Shown here: positions 21,968-29,589 of the stretch, piece after piece
Layout of the letters: the number at the start of each line of letters is the position of its first letter
Position numbering within the stretch: position 1 is the stretch's first letter
DNA from: Veillonella sp. KGMB01456
GTDB taxonomy: Bacteria > Bacillota > Negativicutes > Veillonellales > Veillonellaceae
NCBI RefSeq assembly: GCF_023051165.1
Contig: NZ_JALKIG010000012.1
Coordinates: 1 to 54,818, forward strand
Reading direction: 5' to 3'
DNA: 54,818 bases
Position numbers and translations under genes: made by a program
Notes under the pieces: generated by a model
Told to the model about the DNA's origin: nothing
Database searches by the model: none
The model's input: the letters and a program-made list of their open reading frames with translations, nothing else

Positions 21968-24276
21968 GTGAAGCATTAAAGGCGCGCCAACATGTAGGCA
22001 AGTCTTATAAAAAAGTAGATGCCGCTACGATTTTGAGCGGCCGTGCTGCGTATACCGAAGATTTTGTGCCGCCTCATGCGTTGGTTATTAAGGTGCTCCG
22101 CAGTCCGCATCCGATGGCTAAAATTTTAGACATTAATGCTACGGCAGCTCTAAAGTTACCGGGCGTGGAAGCGGTTTTTACTTATAAAGATGTGCCGAAG
22201 ACGCGGTTCACTTTGGCAGGCCAATCCTATCCGGAACCATCCGCCTATGATTCCTTGATTCTGGATCAGTATGTACGTTATGTAGGGGATGCGGTCGCTC
22301 TCATCGTAGCGAAGGACGAAGCCACAGCGTTGCAGGCCATGAAAGTAGTACGGGTAACTTATGATGTGATGGAGCCGGTTCTCGATATGCGTACGGCGCT
22401 GGACCATCCGACGGTGATTCATCCGGAAGATGATCTTCATTACAATATGCCCGTAGGCGGCGATCCGAAGCGCAACTTGGCCTGTTCTTACAGCCGTGTG
22501 GTAGGCGATATTGAAGGGGAATTGGCTAAATGTGACTATGTGGTGGAAGACACCTATTTTGATCAGGCCACATTGCAGACGGCGATGGAAACATTCCGTA
22601 CCTTCTGTACGCTTGATCAGTTTGGTCGTTTAGTTTGTACCAGTTCGACGCAAATTCCGTTCCATGTGCGTCGACATATTGCCCGAGCCTTGGAAATTCC
22701 CGCTACGAAAGTGCGCGTAATTAAACCTCGTATCGGCGGAGGCTTTGGTTCTAAGCAAACAGCCTGTACGGAACTATATGCCGCTTTTGTCACTTGGACT
22801 TTGAAAAAACCGGCCGTTTTGATTTATGACCGTCATGAAGCTAATAACTGTTCAACCAGCCGTCACGCTCGTGAATGGAAGATTCGTTTGGGTGCCACTA
22901 AAGACGGTATCATTCAAGTTATCGACATGGTGGCTATCTCGGATGCCGGCGCTTACGGCACTCATGCTTTTACCACTTTTACGGCGGGCGAACATAAATC
23001 GGTGCCCCTTTACAATAAGGGCAAAGCGGTTCGCTATGAATCCAATATTGTGTACACCAATCACATGGCCGGCGGTGCGTTCCGCGGTTACGGTGCTACG
23101 GAAGCCTTGTGGCCGCTCGAATGTGCGGTGACTAAACTCGCTAAAAAGATGGGCGTCGATGAAATTGAATTACGCCTCAAAAACCTTATTAATGTGGGCG
23201 AACGTTCGCAGGTTTACGCGCCGGACGAAGTGCTTGAATCCGGTCTTTTAAAAGAAGCGATTGCGAAAGCCAAAACGATGGCTCGTTGGGATGAACGCCC
23301 TCACAGTTGGCAGATTGACGAAACGCATCGCGGCGGCTTGGGCGTGGCCTTGGCCTTCCAAGGGTCCGGCGTAGCCAATGTGGATACGGCATCGGTAGAA
23401 ATTAAGCTCCAAGATGACGGCTATTACACTTTGTATACCGGTTCCACTGACATGGGCACCGGGGCTAACACGATTTTGATGCAGATGGCCTGTGAAGTAT
23501 TGGGCTGTCCGATTGATCATATGACTTGTTATGAAGCAGATACCGACGTAGTACCGTTCGATCCGGGTTCGTATGCATCCAGTACAACCTATGTAACGGG
23601 AACGGCCGCTAAATTGGCCGCGGAAGATTTACGGGCTAAATTGCTTAAGACGTTTGCTATGTATTTGGAAGTGGCCGAAGAAGATATTGATTTTGACGGC
23701 GTAACGGCCAGAACCAAGGATGGCCAAAAATCCATGACGACTCAGGAATTGGCACCGAAGTTGATGGTCAGCTTTGGTCATGAAGCACAGCAACTCGTCG
23801 GTTTTGCCACCTGGGGTAGTCATACGTCACCGCCACCGTTCATGGTAGGTATTGCGGAAGTGAGTGTCGATACGGAAACGGGTCAGGTAACACCGCTTGA
23901 TTATTATGCCGTAGTAGATTGCGGTACGGTGGTGAATCCGAAGCTTGCCAAAGTGCAGGCGGAAGGCGGTATTGTGCAAGGCATCGGTATGGCTTTGACG
24001 GAAGAAATTAACTATTCGAGCACGGGCCGTTTGGAAACTAATAATCTGATGCGTTATAAGATTCCGACGCGCCTCGATATGGGAACGCTCCATGTAGATT
24101 TTGTAGAATCGCATGAGCCGACCGGCGCTTTCGGTGTGAAATCTATCGGCGAAGTAGTCATTAACACATCCTGTCCGGCCATTCAAGGGGCCATCTTAAA
24201 TGCTTGCGGAGCAGAATTAACTACATTACCTATGATTTCAGAAAAGGTATTTCAGGCCTTGATGGCGAAAGAATAA
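21964..24276 (+). CDS. Molybdenum hydroxylase, molybdopterin-binding large subunit (XdhA-like)
   Basis: This 770-residue catalytic subunit of the xanthine dehydrogenase family contains the molybdopterin signatures RIGGGFGSKQ near residue 257, GGAFRGYGATEA near 369 and GSTDMGTGAN near 493. The active-site Glu lies in GVKSIGEVVINTS near 729. It hydroxylates purines or related N-heterocycles with water-derived oxygen. Because YqeC- and YqeB-like genes follow at once, a selenium-dependent hydroxylase with a labile selenium ligand on molybdenum is likely. The exact substrate (xanthine, hypoxanthine, nicotinate or other) cannot be fixed from these motifs. Confidence 0.92.
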   Translation: MSEALKARQHVGKSYKKVDAATILSGRAAYTEDFVPPHALVIKVLRSPHPMAKILDINATAALKLPGVEAVFTYKDVPKTRFTLAGQSYPEPSAYDSLILDQYVRYVGDAVALIVAKDEATALQAMKVVRVTYDVMEPVLDMRTALDHPTVIHPEDDLHYNMPVGGDPKRNLACSYSRVVGDIEGELAKCDYVVEDTYFDQATLQTAMETFRTFCTLDQFGRLVCTSSTQIPFHVRRHIARALEIPATKVRVIKPRIGGGFGSKQTACTELYAAFVTWTLKKPAVLIYDRHEANNCSTSRHAREWKIRLGATKDGIIQVIDMVAISDAGAYGTHAFTTFTAGEHKSVPLYNKGKAVRYESNIVYTNHMAGGAFRGYGATEALWPLECAVTKLAKKMGVDEIELRLKNLINVGERSQVYAPDEVLESGLLKEAIAKAKTMARWDERPHSWQIDETHRGGLGVALAFQGSGVANVDTASVEIKLQDDGYYTLYTGSTDMGTGANTILMQMACEVLGCPIDHMTCYEADTDVVPFDPGSYASSTTYVTGTAAKLAAEDLRAKLLKTFAMYLEVAEEDIDFDGVTARTKDGQKSMTTQELAPKLMVSFGHEAQQLVGFATWGSHTSPPPFMVGIAEVSVDTETGQVTPLDYYAVVDCGTVVNPKLAKVQAEGGIVQGIGMALTEEINYSSTGRLETNNLMRYKIPTRLDMGTLHVDFVESHEPTGAFGVKSIGEVVINTSCPAIQGAILNACGAELTTLPMISEKVFQALMAKE

Positions 24277-24329
24277 AGGGTAGGTATTTAATTTCGAGCT
24301 AAACGTGCTCGTACTGAGGAGGAACGGCC

Positions 24330-25088
24330 ATGATGATTCAAGCTAAACATTGGAATTCGTTGATTGAACCGGGGATTACAGCCATTGTAGGGGCTGGCGG
24401 TAAGACAACTGTATTGTCTAAATTGGTAGAATATGCAGGTTTAATAGGACAGCCGACATTAGTTACGACGACTACCAAACTGTATGAATCTCAGGTAGCT
24501 TTGTGGAATCCCTATTACGGGACTGATTTTAATGATGCGGAAGATGCATGTCACAAAGCTATGCAGCGGGGACGGTGTGCAGCTTGGTTCAGCGGTGTGG
24601 ACGGCACCAAAGTAACCTCCTTGAAGCCCCAGGCTATTGATGCGATGTATATGGTACATCCAAATTGGCAAATTTTGGTTGAAGCGGATGGTGCTAAAGA
24701 AAAATGGGTAAAAGCACCAAAAACGACGGAACCGATTATCCCATCCAAAACGACGACTACCATCGGGGTAGTAAATTTACAAATGCTCGGCACTGAACTT
24801 ACGGAGGAACATGTTCATAATTTAGGCGCTGTAGCGCAGATTATGGAACGTGCCGAAGGGGCCGTAGTTACGCCATCTATGTTGGCGCGCTTGGTACTGC
24901 ATCCGCAAGGTCTGTTCCAGTACAGCCAAGGTAAGCGAATTTTATTCTGTACCGGTTATGATACGGTGCAGCATCGCATTATCGATTCCTTCCTTGACGC
25001 CTTAGCGGACAGCAAATTCTCTATGATTGTTTTGGCCGACGGCTATAAAGCCAGCTGCGAAATTGCCCGCGTTATTCAGTGGCAATAG
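24330..25088 (+). CDS. yqeC: Selenium cofactor biosynthesis protein YqeC
   Basis: This 252-residue protein has an N-terminal P-loop (IVGAGGKTTVLSKLVEYAG, residues 15-33), followed by PTLVTTTTKLY and ILVEADGAKEKWVKAP, the pattern of the YqeC family. YqeC occurs with YqeB and the NTP-transferase in clusters of selenium-dependent molybdenum hydroxylases and is thought to act in loading selenium onto the cofactor, perhaps through nucleotide hydrolysis. It starts 54 bases after the large subunit with a GAGGAGGAA site. Mechanistic knowledge of the family is thin. Confidence 0.87.
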   Translation: MMIQAKHWNSLIEPGITAIVGAGGKTTVLSKLVEYAGLIGQPTLVTTTTKLYESQVALWNPYYGTDFNDAEDACHKAMQRGRCAAWFSGVDGTKVTSLKPQAIDAMYMVHPNWQILVEADGAKEKWVKAPKTTEPIIPSKTTTTIGVVNLQMLGTELTEEHVHNLGAVAQIMERAEGAVVTPSMLARLVLHPQGLFQYSQGKRILFCTGYDTVQHRIIDSFLDALADSKFSMIVLADGYKASCEIARVIQWQ

Positions 25089-25183
25089 AAAGACTGTAGG
25101 AATTTTCGCACAAAACAAGGTTATATGCATAAGCTGATGCATAAGCCGGGTTTTTAAAAATCAGCAGTGATTAGGAATACACA

Positions 25184-25795
25184 ATGGAAATTGATGTAGT
25201 GATTTTGGCGGCTGGGCTCAGCCGCCGCATGGGGACCTCCAAAGTCTTGTTGCCATGGCGTGGAGGTACTCTGTTAGAAGCCGCCTGTCAGGTATACGGT
25301 GACTTGGGAGGCAAACGAATTGTAGTTATAGGGGGAGAACGGGCAGAGGAAGCGGCACGCATAGTAAATGCATGTGGCTTTACTGCTGTTTATAACGAAA
25401 AACCGGAAGCGGGGCAAAGCCGTTCATTGGCTCTGGGAATCGCCGCCCTGGCTGATTCTGCAAGGCCTGTGCTTTGCGCCGTGGCGGATCAACCGCTGAT
25501 GACGAAAGAGGCTGCAGGGCAAATGCAAGTTGCCTACAGTAAACTTGAGCAAAATGATAAGCCCATTCTGTGTCCTTTGTATGGGCCGAATAAAGAAAGG
25601 GGCAATCCGGTTATTTTTTCACCTGATTGGAAAGACGCTTTACAACAGTTAGTGGGGGATGAAGGGGGTCGCCGTCTGATTCGAGGGGCGGCTAAAGAGT
25701 ATGTGCAATTTATCGAAATTTCAGAACCTATCGGCGTTGATGTAGATACGCCGTTTGAATATGAACAGTTGTATAATAGGCGAGGAAAAATATGA
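25184..25795 (+). CDS. mocA: Molybdenum cofactor nucleotidyltransferase (MocA/YgfJ-like)
   Basis: This 203-residue nucleotidyltransferase has the N-terminal signature VILAAGLSRRMGTSKVLLPW, with the nucleotide-binding loop and Lys. Later come VADQPLMTKE (metal-binding Asp) and CPLYGPNKERGNPVIFS. MocA transfers CMP to molybdopterin, making the dinucleotide form used by hydroxylases; YgfJ is the version linked to selenium hydroxylases. TTAGGAA precedes ATG 25184. The gene overlaps yqeB by four bases (ATGA). The preceding 95 bases contain a short direct repeat, ATGCATAAGC, twice. Confidence 0.85.
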   Translation: MEIDVVILAAGLSRRMGTSKVLLPWRGGTLLEAACQVYGDLGGKRIVVIGGERAEEAARIVNACGFTAVYNEKPEAGQSRSLALGIAALADSARPVLCAVADQPLMTKEAAGQMQVAYSKLEQNDKPILCPLYGPNKERGNPVIFSPDWKDALQQLVGDEGGRRLIRGAAKEYVQFIEISEPIGVDVDTPFEYEQLYNRRGKI

Positions 25796-26640
25796 AACCA
25801 TTAATATTAATGCGCAGTGGCGGCGATATTGCCTCCGGTTGTGTGTATCGCTTACGCCGCGCCGGTTTTCCTGTTGTGATTAATGAATTACCGATTCCTA
25901 CGATGATTCGTCGCAAGGTGTGTTATGGGTCGGCTGTGCATCGCGGGGAAGTTTTATTGGAACGTTACGTGGCGCGCCATGTGACTTTGGCGGAAGCTAA
26001 AGCTATTTTGGAGCGCGGCGAAGATATAATACCGGTAGTGACTGAGGACTACCGAACCGTGCTGGAGGCCTTGACGCCGGATGTGGTGGTGGATGCCATT
26101 TTGGCCAAACGCAATGTAGGTACGCGCAATGACGATGCGCCGCTGGTAATCGGTTGCGGACCGGGCTTCACCGCCGGTGATGATGTAAATGTCGTAGTGG
26201 AAACTATGCGCGGTCACACTTTGGGCCGTTGTATTTATGACGGCTCCGCTTTACCGAATACGGGTGTGCCCGGTAATGTAGGCGGCTATACCATTGAGCG
26301 GGTTATGCATTCCCCGTGTGACGGTTTATTTACGGCGCGCCGTCATATCGGTGAAGAAGTGGAAGCCGGTGAAACCATCGGTTTTGTTGACGGAACACCG
26401 GTTGTCTCTCAGATTGCCGGCATTTTGCGCGGCGTGTTGGCATCCGGTTTGATGGTAACGAAGGGCTTTAAATTAGCCGATGTGGACGCTCGTTGCGAGA
26501 AATCTCACTGCTATAGCATTTCCGATAAGGCCTTGGCGGTAGCCGGCGGTGTTATGGAAGCTATAATGGCATTTTTGTATGAAGAATCTAAAAAGCAGAC
26601 GGCCCATAAAGGGATGTCGTCCGATATAGATTTACATTAA
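25792..26640 (+). CDS. yqeB: Selenium-dependent molybdenum cofactor maturation protein YqeB
   Basis: This 282-residue protein matches the EF2563/YqeB family. The N-terminus reads MRSGGDIASGCVYRLRRAGF, then ELPIPTMIRRKVCYGSAV, both characteristic; GCGPGFTAGDDVN and RCIYDGSALPNTG follow. Together with selD, yqeB is a genomic marker for organisms that use selenium as a molybdenum-hydroxylase cofactor. No selD is in the window, so it would have to be elsewhere in the genome. Translation is coupled to mocA. Its exact reaction is unknown. Confidence 0.9.
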   Translation: MKPLILMRSGGDIASGCVYRLRRAGFPVVINELPIPTMIRRKVCYGSAVHRGEVLLERYVARHVTLAEAKAILERGEDIIPVVTEDYRTVLEALTPDVVVDAILAKRNVGTRNDDAPLVIGCGPGFTAGDDVNVVVETMRGHTLGRCIYDGSALPNTGVPGNVGGYTIERVMHSPCDGLFTARRHIGEEVEAGETIGFVDGTPVVSQIAGILRGVLASGLMVTKGFKLADVDARCEKSHCYSISDKALAVAGGVMEAIMAFLYEESKKQTAHKGMSSDIDLH

Positions 26641-26659
26641 GGTAGAATTTGAGGTTTTT

Positions 26660-27376
26660 ATGAGTTTATATGATGTAATTGAAAAGCGTTTGTCACAAGA
26701 TGAAAAATCAATCATGGTGACTGTTTTAAGTGGTGAACGACAAGGAGATAAAGTATTGTATAGTGAAAAAGGCGAAGTGGTATATGGTGATGCGGTTGAT
26801 GGCATCTGCATCAATCCGGAACAACGCCCCGAAGTATTGAATTTGGGAGCTATGGAATGCTTTGTACAACCGGTTGAAAAAGATCCGGAAGTATTAGTGC
26901 TGGGCGCCGGCCATGTGAGTCGCTGTATTGCGGATATGCTATTATTTATCGGCTGTCATGTAACCGTAGCCGATGACCGTCCCGAATATTTACGGCCCGA
27001 CTTTTTCGATGAACGCGTTCGTCGTCAATGCATTGATTTTAATAATCTGGCAGCAAAGTTGCCGCTTAACAACTATAAGGGTATCATCATCGTAACCAGA
27101 GCTCATGAATACGACAGCATTTGTCTTCATCAGGTACGCCATTTGGTAGATGCCACCTATATGGGCATGATGGGCAGTCATAAACGGGTGTATCATGCCT
27201 TTGAAGTATTAAAAGAAGAAGGCTGGACCCAGACGGAATTAGATAAAATTTACGCACCTATCGGCTTGTCGTTGGGCGCACAAACACCGGAAGAAATCGC
27301 CTTATCTATTGTAAGCGAATATCTGGCAGTAACTCGTGGTCATAAGGGCGGTTTCTTATCGGAAGGAGCGAAGTAA
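26660..27376 (+). CDS. XdhC family protein, Rossmann-domain half
   Basis: This 238-residue protein has a variable N-terminal domain (1-70) and an XdhC_C Rossmann fold: VLVLGAGHVSRCIADML near residue 77, VTVADDRPEYL near 101 and YMGMMGSHKRVYHAFEVL near 167. It ends with GAQTPEEIALSIVSEYLAVT. XdhC proteins bind molybdenum cofactor, help its sulfuration or selenation and insert it into the hydroxylase. In the usual protein an N-terminal CoxI-type domain is fused in front of this part; here that domain is encoded separately by the next gene. Confidence 0.87.
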   Translation: MSLYDVIEKRLSQDEKSIMVTVLSGERQGDKVLYSEKGEVVYGDAVDGICINPEQRPEVLNLGAMECFVQPVEKDPEVLVLGAGHVSRCIADMLLFIGCHVTVADDRPEYLRPDFFDERVRRQCIDFNNLAAKLPLNNYKGIIIVTRAHEYDSICLHQVRHLVDATYMGMMGSHKRVYHAFEVLKEEGWTQTELDKIYAPIGLSLGAQTPEEIALSIVSEYLAVTRGHKGGFLSEGAK

Positions 27377-27378
27377 GC

Positions 27379-27693
27379 ATGAAACGAGAATTTGTCCGCT
27401 ATTTACAAGGACATGAGAAAGATACCTTGGCGATTGCCACAATTTTGCAGACTCACGGATCTACACCGCGCAAAGCGGGCACCACTATGGTGGTACATCC
27501 GGACGGCTCTATTTTTGGTACCATCGGCGGCGGCCGGGCAGAAAACGAAATCCGTTTGAGTGCCTTAGAGGCTCTTAAGTTAAAAGAAGCTCATCGTCGA
27601 ATTATGGTGGATTTGAATGATGATGCTGCTGTTAAAGAAGGCATGGTATGCGGCGGTAACCTGGACGTTTGGATTGAAACGCAGAATGTATAA
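27379..27693 (+). CDS. XdhC/CoxI N-terminal domain as a separate protein
   Basis: This 104-residue protein is the XdhC_CoxI domain alone: AIATILQTHGSTPRKAGTTM near residue 15, GTIGGGRAENEIRLSALEAL near 50 and GMVCGGNLDVWIE at the end. It starts two bases after the preceding gene, so the two are co-translated. The halves are in the reverse of their order in fused XdhC proteins. They probably form a two-part cofactor chaperone for the hydroxylase. This is the last gene of the operon before the hairpin at 27749. Confidence 0.87.
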   Translation: MKREFVRYLQGHEKDTLAIATILQTHGSTPRKAGTTMVVHPDGSIFGTIGGGRAENEIRLSALEALKLKEAHRRIMVDLNDDAAVKEGMVCGGNLDVWIETQNV

Positions 27694-27718
27694 TCCGTTG
27701 TAATTATTGGTTATCAAA

Positions 27719-27790
27719 TTTACAGCACTCTCAAAATAAGGTAAAATAAAAGAGTACCTGTGCGTTAGCGCAGTGTACTCTTTATTTATT
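27719..27790 (+). promoter_or_regulatory. Promoter immediately followed by a terminator-like hairpin
   Basis: TTTACA (27719-27724) and TAAAAT (27742-27747) have a 17-bp spacer. From the expected start point the RNA at once forms AAAGAGTAC/GTACTCTTT (27749-27757, 27775-27783) with an inner CTGTGCG/CGCAG extension, then TTTATTTATTT. It can act as the terminator of the hydroxylase operon, as an attenuator in the cdaA leader, or both. Confidence 0.65.
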
Positions 27791-27817
27791 TGTGAACCTC
27801 CTGAGGAGTGGTTATAT

Positions 27818-28636
27818 ATGATGGCACAGTTGCAAGGTTTAATTGAAACATTCCGCTTCGGTGACTTAGTCGATATTTTATCGGTAGCGGTTTTATTATA
27901 TTATCTATATAAACAAATTCGAGACACTCGCGCTATGGCGCTGTTAAAAGGCCTTATTGTACTTGGTCTTATTAATGTGGCCAGCCGTTTCTTTGATTTA
28001 CACGTTATCAGCTGGTTGTTGCAGCAAGGGATGACGGTCTTATTGGTTGCGTTGCCGGTAGTATTTCAGCCGGAATTGCGCCGTGCGTTGGAACGATTGG
28101 GCCGTGGACGACTTTTTTCAAAATCACAAGATGTGAGTGAAGTTGAAATCGATAGTTTAGTAAATGAAGTAATGGCGTCGGCGAAAGTCATGTCCCGTGA
28201 TCGCATCGGTGCGCTCATTGTATTTGAACGTGAAGTGGGGCTCGGCGAAATCATCGATACAGGCATCGAGATTGACGGTAAGGTGTCTAGAGAACTTTTA
28301 AATAACATATTTATTCCGAATACACCGCTTCATGACGGTGCCGTTGTTATTCGCGGCAATCGCATTATGGCGGCGGGCTGTTTATTACCGTTGACGCAGG
28401 ATCGGTCCTTAAGCACTGAATTGGGGACGCGTCACCGTGCGGCTATCGGCCTCAGTGAACAGGCTGATGCGGTAGTATTGGTAGTGAGTGAAGAAACCGG
28501 TAAAATTTCCTATACTTACGGCGGTCATATTTACCGTCATTTACCGGAAGAACAATTGCGCGAATCCTTGCGTGCCTTCATGGAACGTCCTAAGAACGCG
28601 TTGTCCTTCTTGAAGAAATGGAGGGCTAAAAAATGA
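27818..28636 (+). CDS. cdaA: Diadenylate cyclase
   Basis: CdaA makes c-di-AMP from two ATP. The 272-residue protein has three N-terminal membrane helices (about 15-85) and a DAC domain with the catalytic DGA motif in PLHDGAVVIRG near residue 173 and RHR in GTRHRAAIGLSEQAD near 204. I use ATG 27818, not the longer frame, because GAGGAG stands nine bases before it and the upstream part is the hairpin leader. The stop overlaps cdaR by four bases. The order cdaA-cdaR-glmM is conserved across Firmicutes, where CdaR and GlmM modulate the cyclase. Confidence 0.95.
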   Translation: MMAQLQGLIETFRFGDLVDILSVAVLLYYLYKQIRDTRAMALLKGLIVLGLINVASRFFDLHVISWLLQQGMTVLLVALPVVFQPELRRALERLGRGRLFSKSQDVSEVEIDSLVNEVMASAKVMSRDRIGALIVFEREVGLGEIIDTGIEIDGKVSRELLNNIFIPNTPLHDGAVVIRGNRIMAAGCLLPLTQDRSLSTELGTRHRAAIGLSEQADAVVLVVSEETGKISYTYGGHIYRHLPEEQLRESLRAFMERPKNALSFLKKWRAKK

Positions 28637-29589
28637 TGCGTTTTATTCATAAAATTCAAGGTCATTGGATGGCTAAAATTTTGTCCCTCTTAGGTGCCAT
28701 TTTATTGTGGTTCTTTGTAATGAAGGAACAAAATCCGATTGTGGATATTAATTACACCGTACCGGTGCAGATGCAAAATTTGAATTCCCAATATGTAGTT
28801 GAAAATATTCCGTCGGAAGTGCATATCCACTTGCGCGGACCGCGTAATTCCATCTTAGCCATTAATCAAAGCACCCTTAAAGCCTATATGGATATGGGGG
28901 ATGTGGCACCGGGTCAGCAAAATATTCAGGTGCAGTTTACCCCACCTTCCGGGGTAAGCCTCGTGAGCATGACGCCGGATTCGGTGAACGTAAATGTGGA
29001 TGAATATACCTTGCGTGAAGTACCGGTAGAGGTACAACAGCTCGGCAAAGTCCCTGAAGACGTGGCCATTAAATCCATAAACACGGTGCCGAAAGTGGTA
29101 ACCGTAAGCGGTGCGAAACAGCAAGTTGATGCAGTAGCCCATGTGGTACTGCGCGTTAAAATGAATGATCGCCGCGCTGATTTTACTGCCTCCGGTATGA
29201 TGGTGGCTGTTGATACAGCGGGCAAGGCGGTAGACAATGTAACAATTACGCCACGCCAAGGGCAGGCTCAAATTGACTTAGAGCAGATTCGTTTTGAGAA
29301 AAACTTACCGGCTGTAGCCAATTTAACCGGTACCTTGAGCAATGAGTATGCAGTTAAGAGCGTTACCGTAGAGCCGCAACAAGTTCTTGTGAGCGGCAAA
29401 GAAGGGGTCATTAAAGACCTCACTGAAGTTCGTACTATAGATATTCCGCTTAACGGCCAAGTTGCCAATATTGAAGGGGACTATGATTTAGTATCGAACG
29501 AAAACTATACGGCAACTCCGGCGAGAGTGCACGTAATTGTAGAAATCGTCAAAAAATATTTAGGAGACACTAATGCTCAGAATAATTAA
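28633..29589 (+). CDS. cdaR: CdaA regulatory protein with YbbR domains
   Basis: This 318-residue protein has one N-terminal membrane helix (ILSLLGAILLWFFVMKEQNP, residues 17-36) followed by about three to four YbbR beta domains outside the membrane (repeating patterns such as PVQMQNLNSQYVVENIPSEV). CdaR binds CdaA and adjusts c-di-AMP output, probably in response to the cell envelope. It is translationally coupled to cdaA (ATGA) and overlaps the next gene by 17 bases. Confidence 0.93.
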   Translation: MMRFIHKIQGHWMAKILSLLGAILLWFFVMKEQNPIVDINYTVPVQMQNLNSQYVVENIPSEVHIHLRGPRNSILAINQSTLKAYMDMGDVAPGQQNIQVQFTPPSGVSLVSMTPDSVNVNVDEYTLREVPVEVQQLGKVPEDVAIKSINTVPKVVTVSGAKQQVDAVAHVVLRVKMNDRRADFTASGMMVAVDTAGKAVDNVTITPRQGQAQIDLEQIRFEKNLPAVANLTGTLSNEYAVKSVTVEPQQVLVSGKEGVIKDLTEVRTIDIPLNGQVANIEGDYDLVSNENYTATPARVHVIVEIVKKYLGDTNAQNN

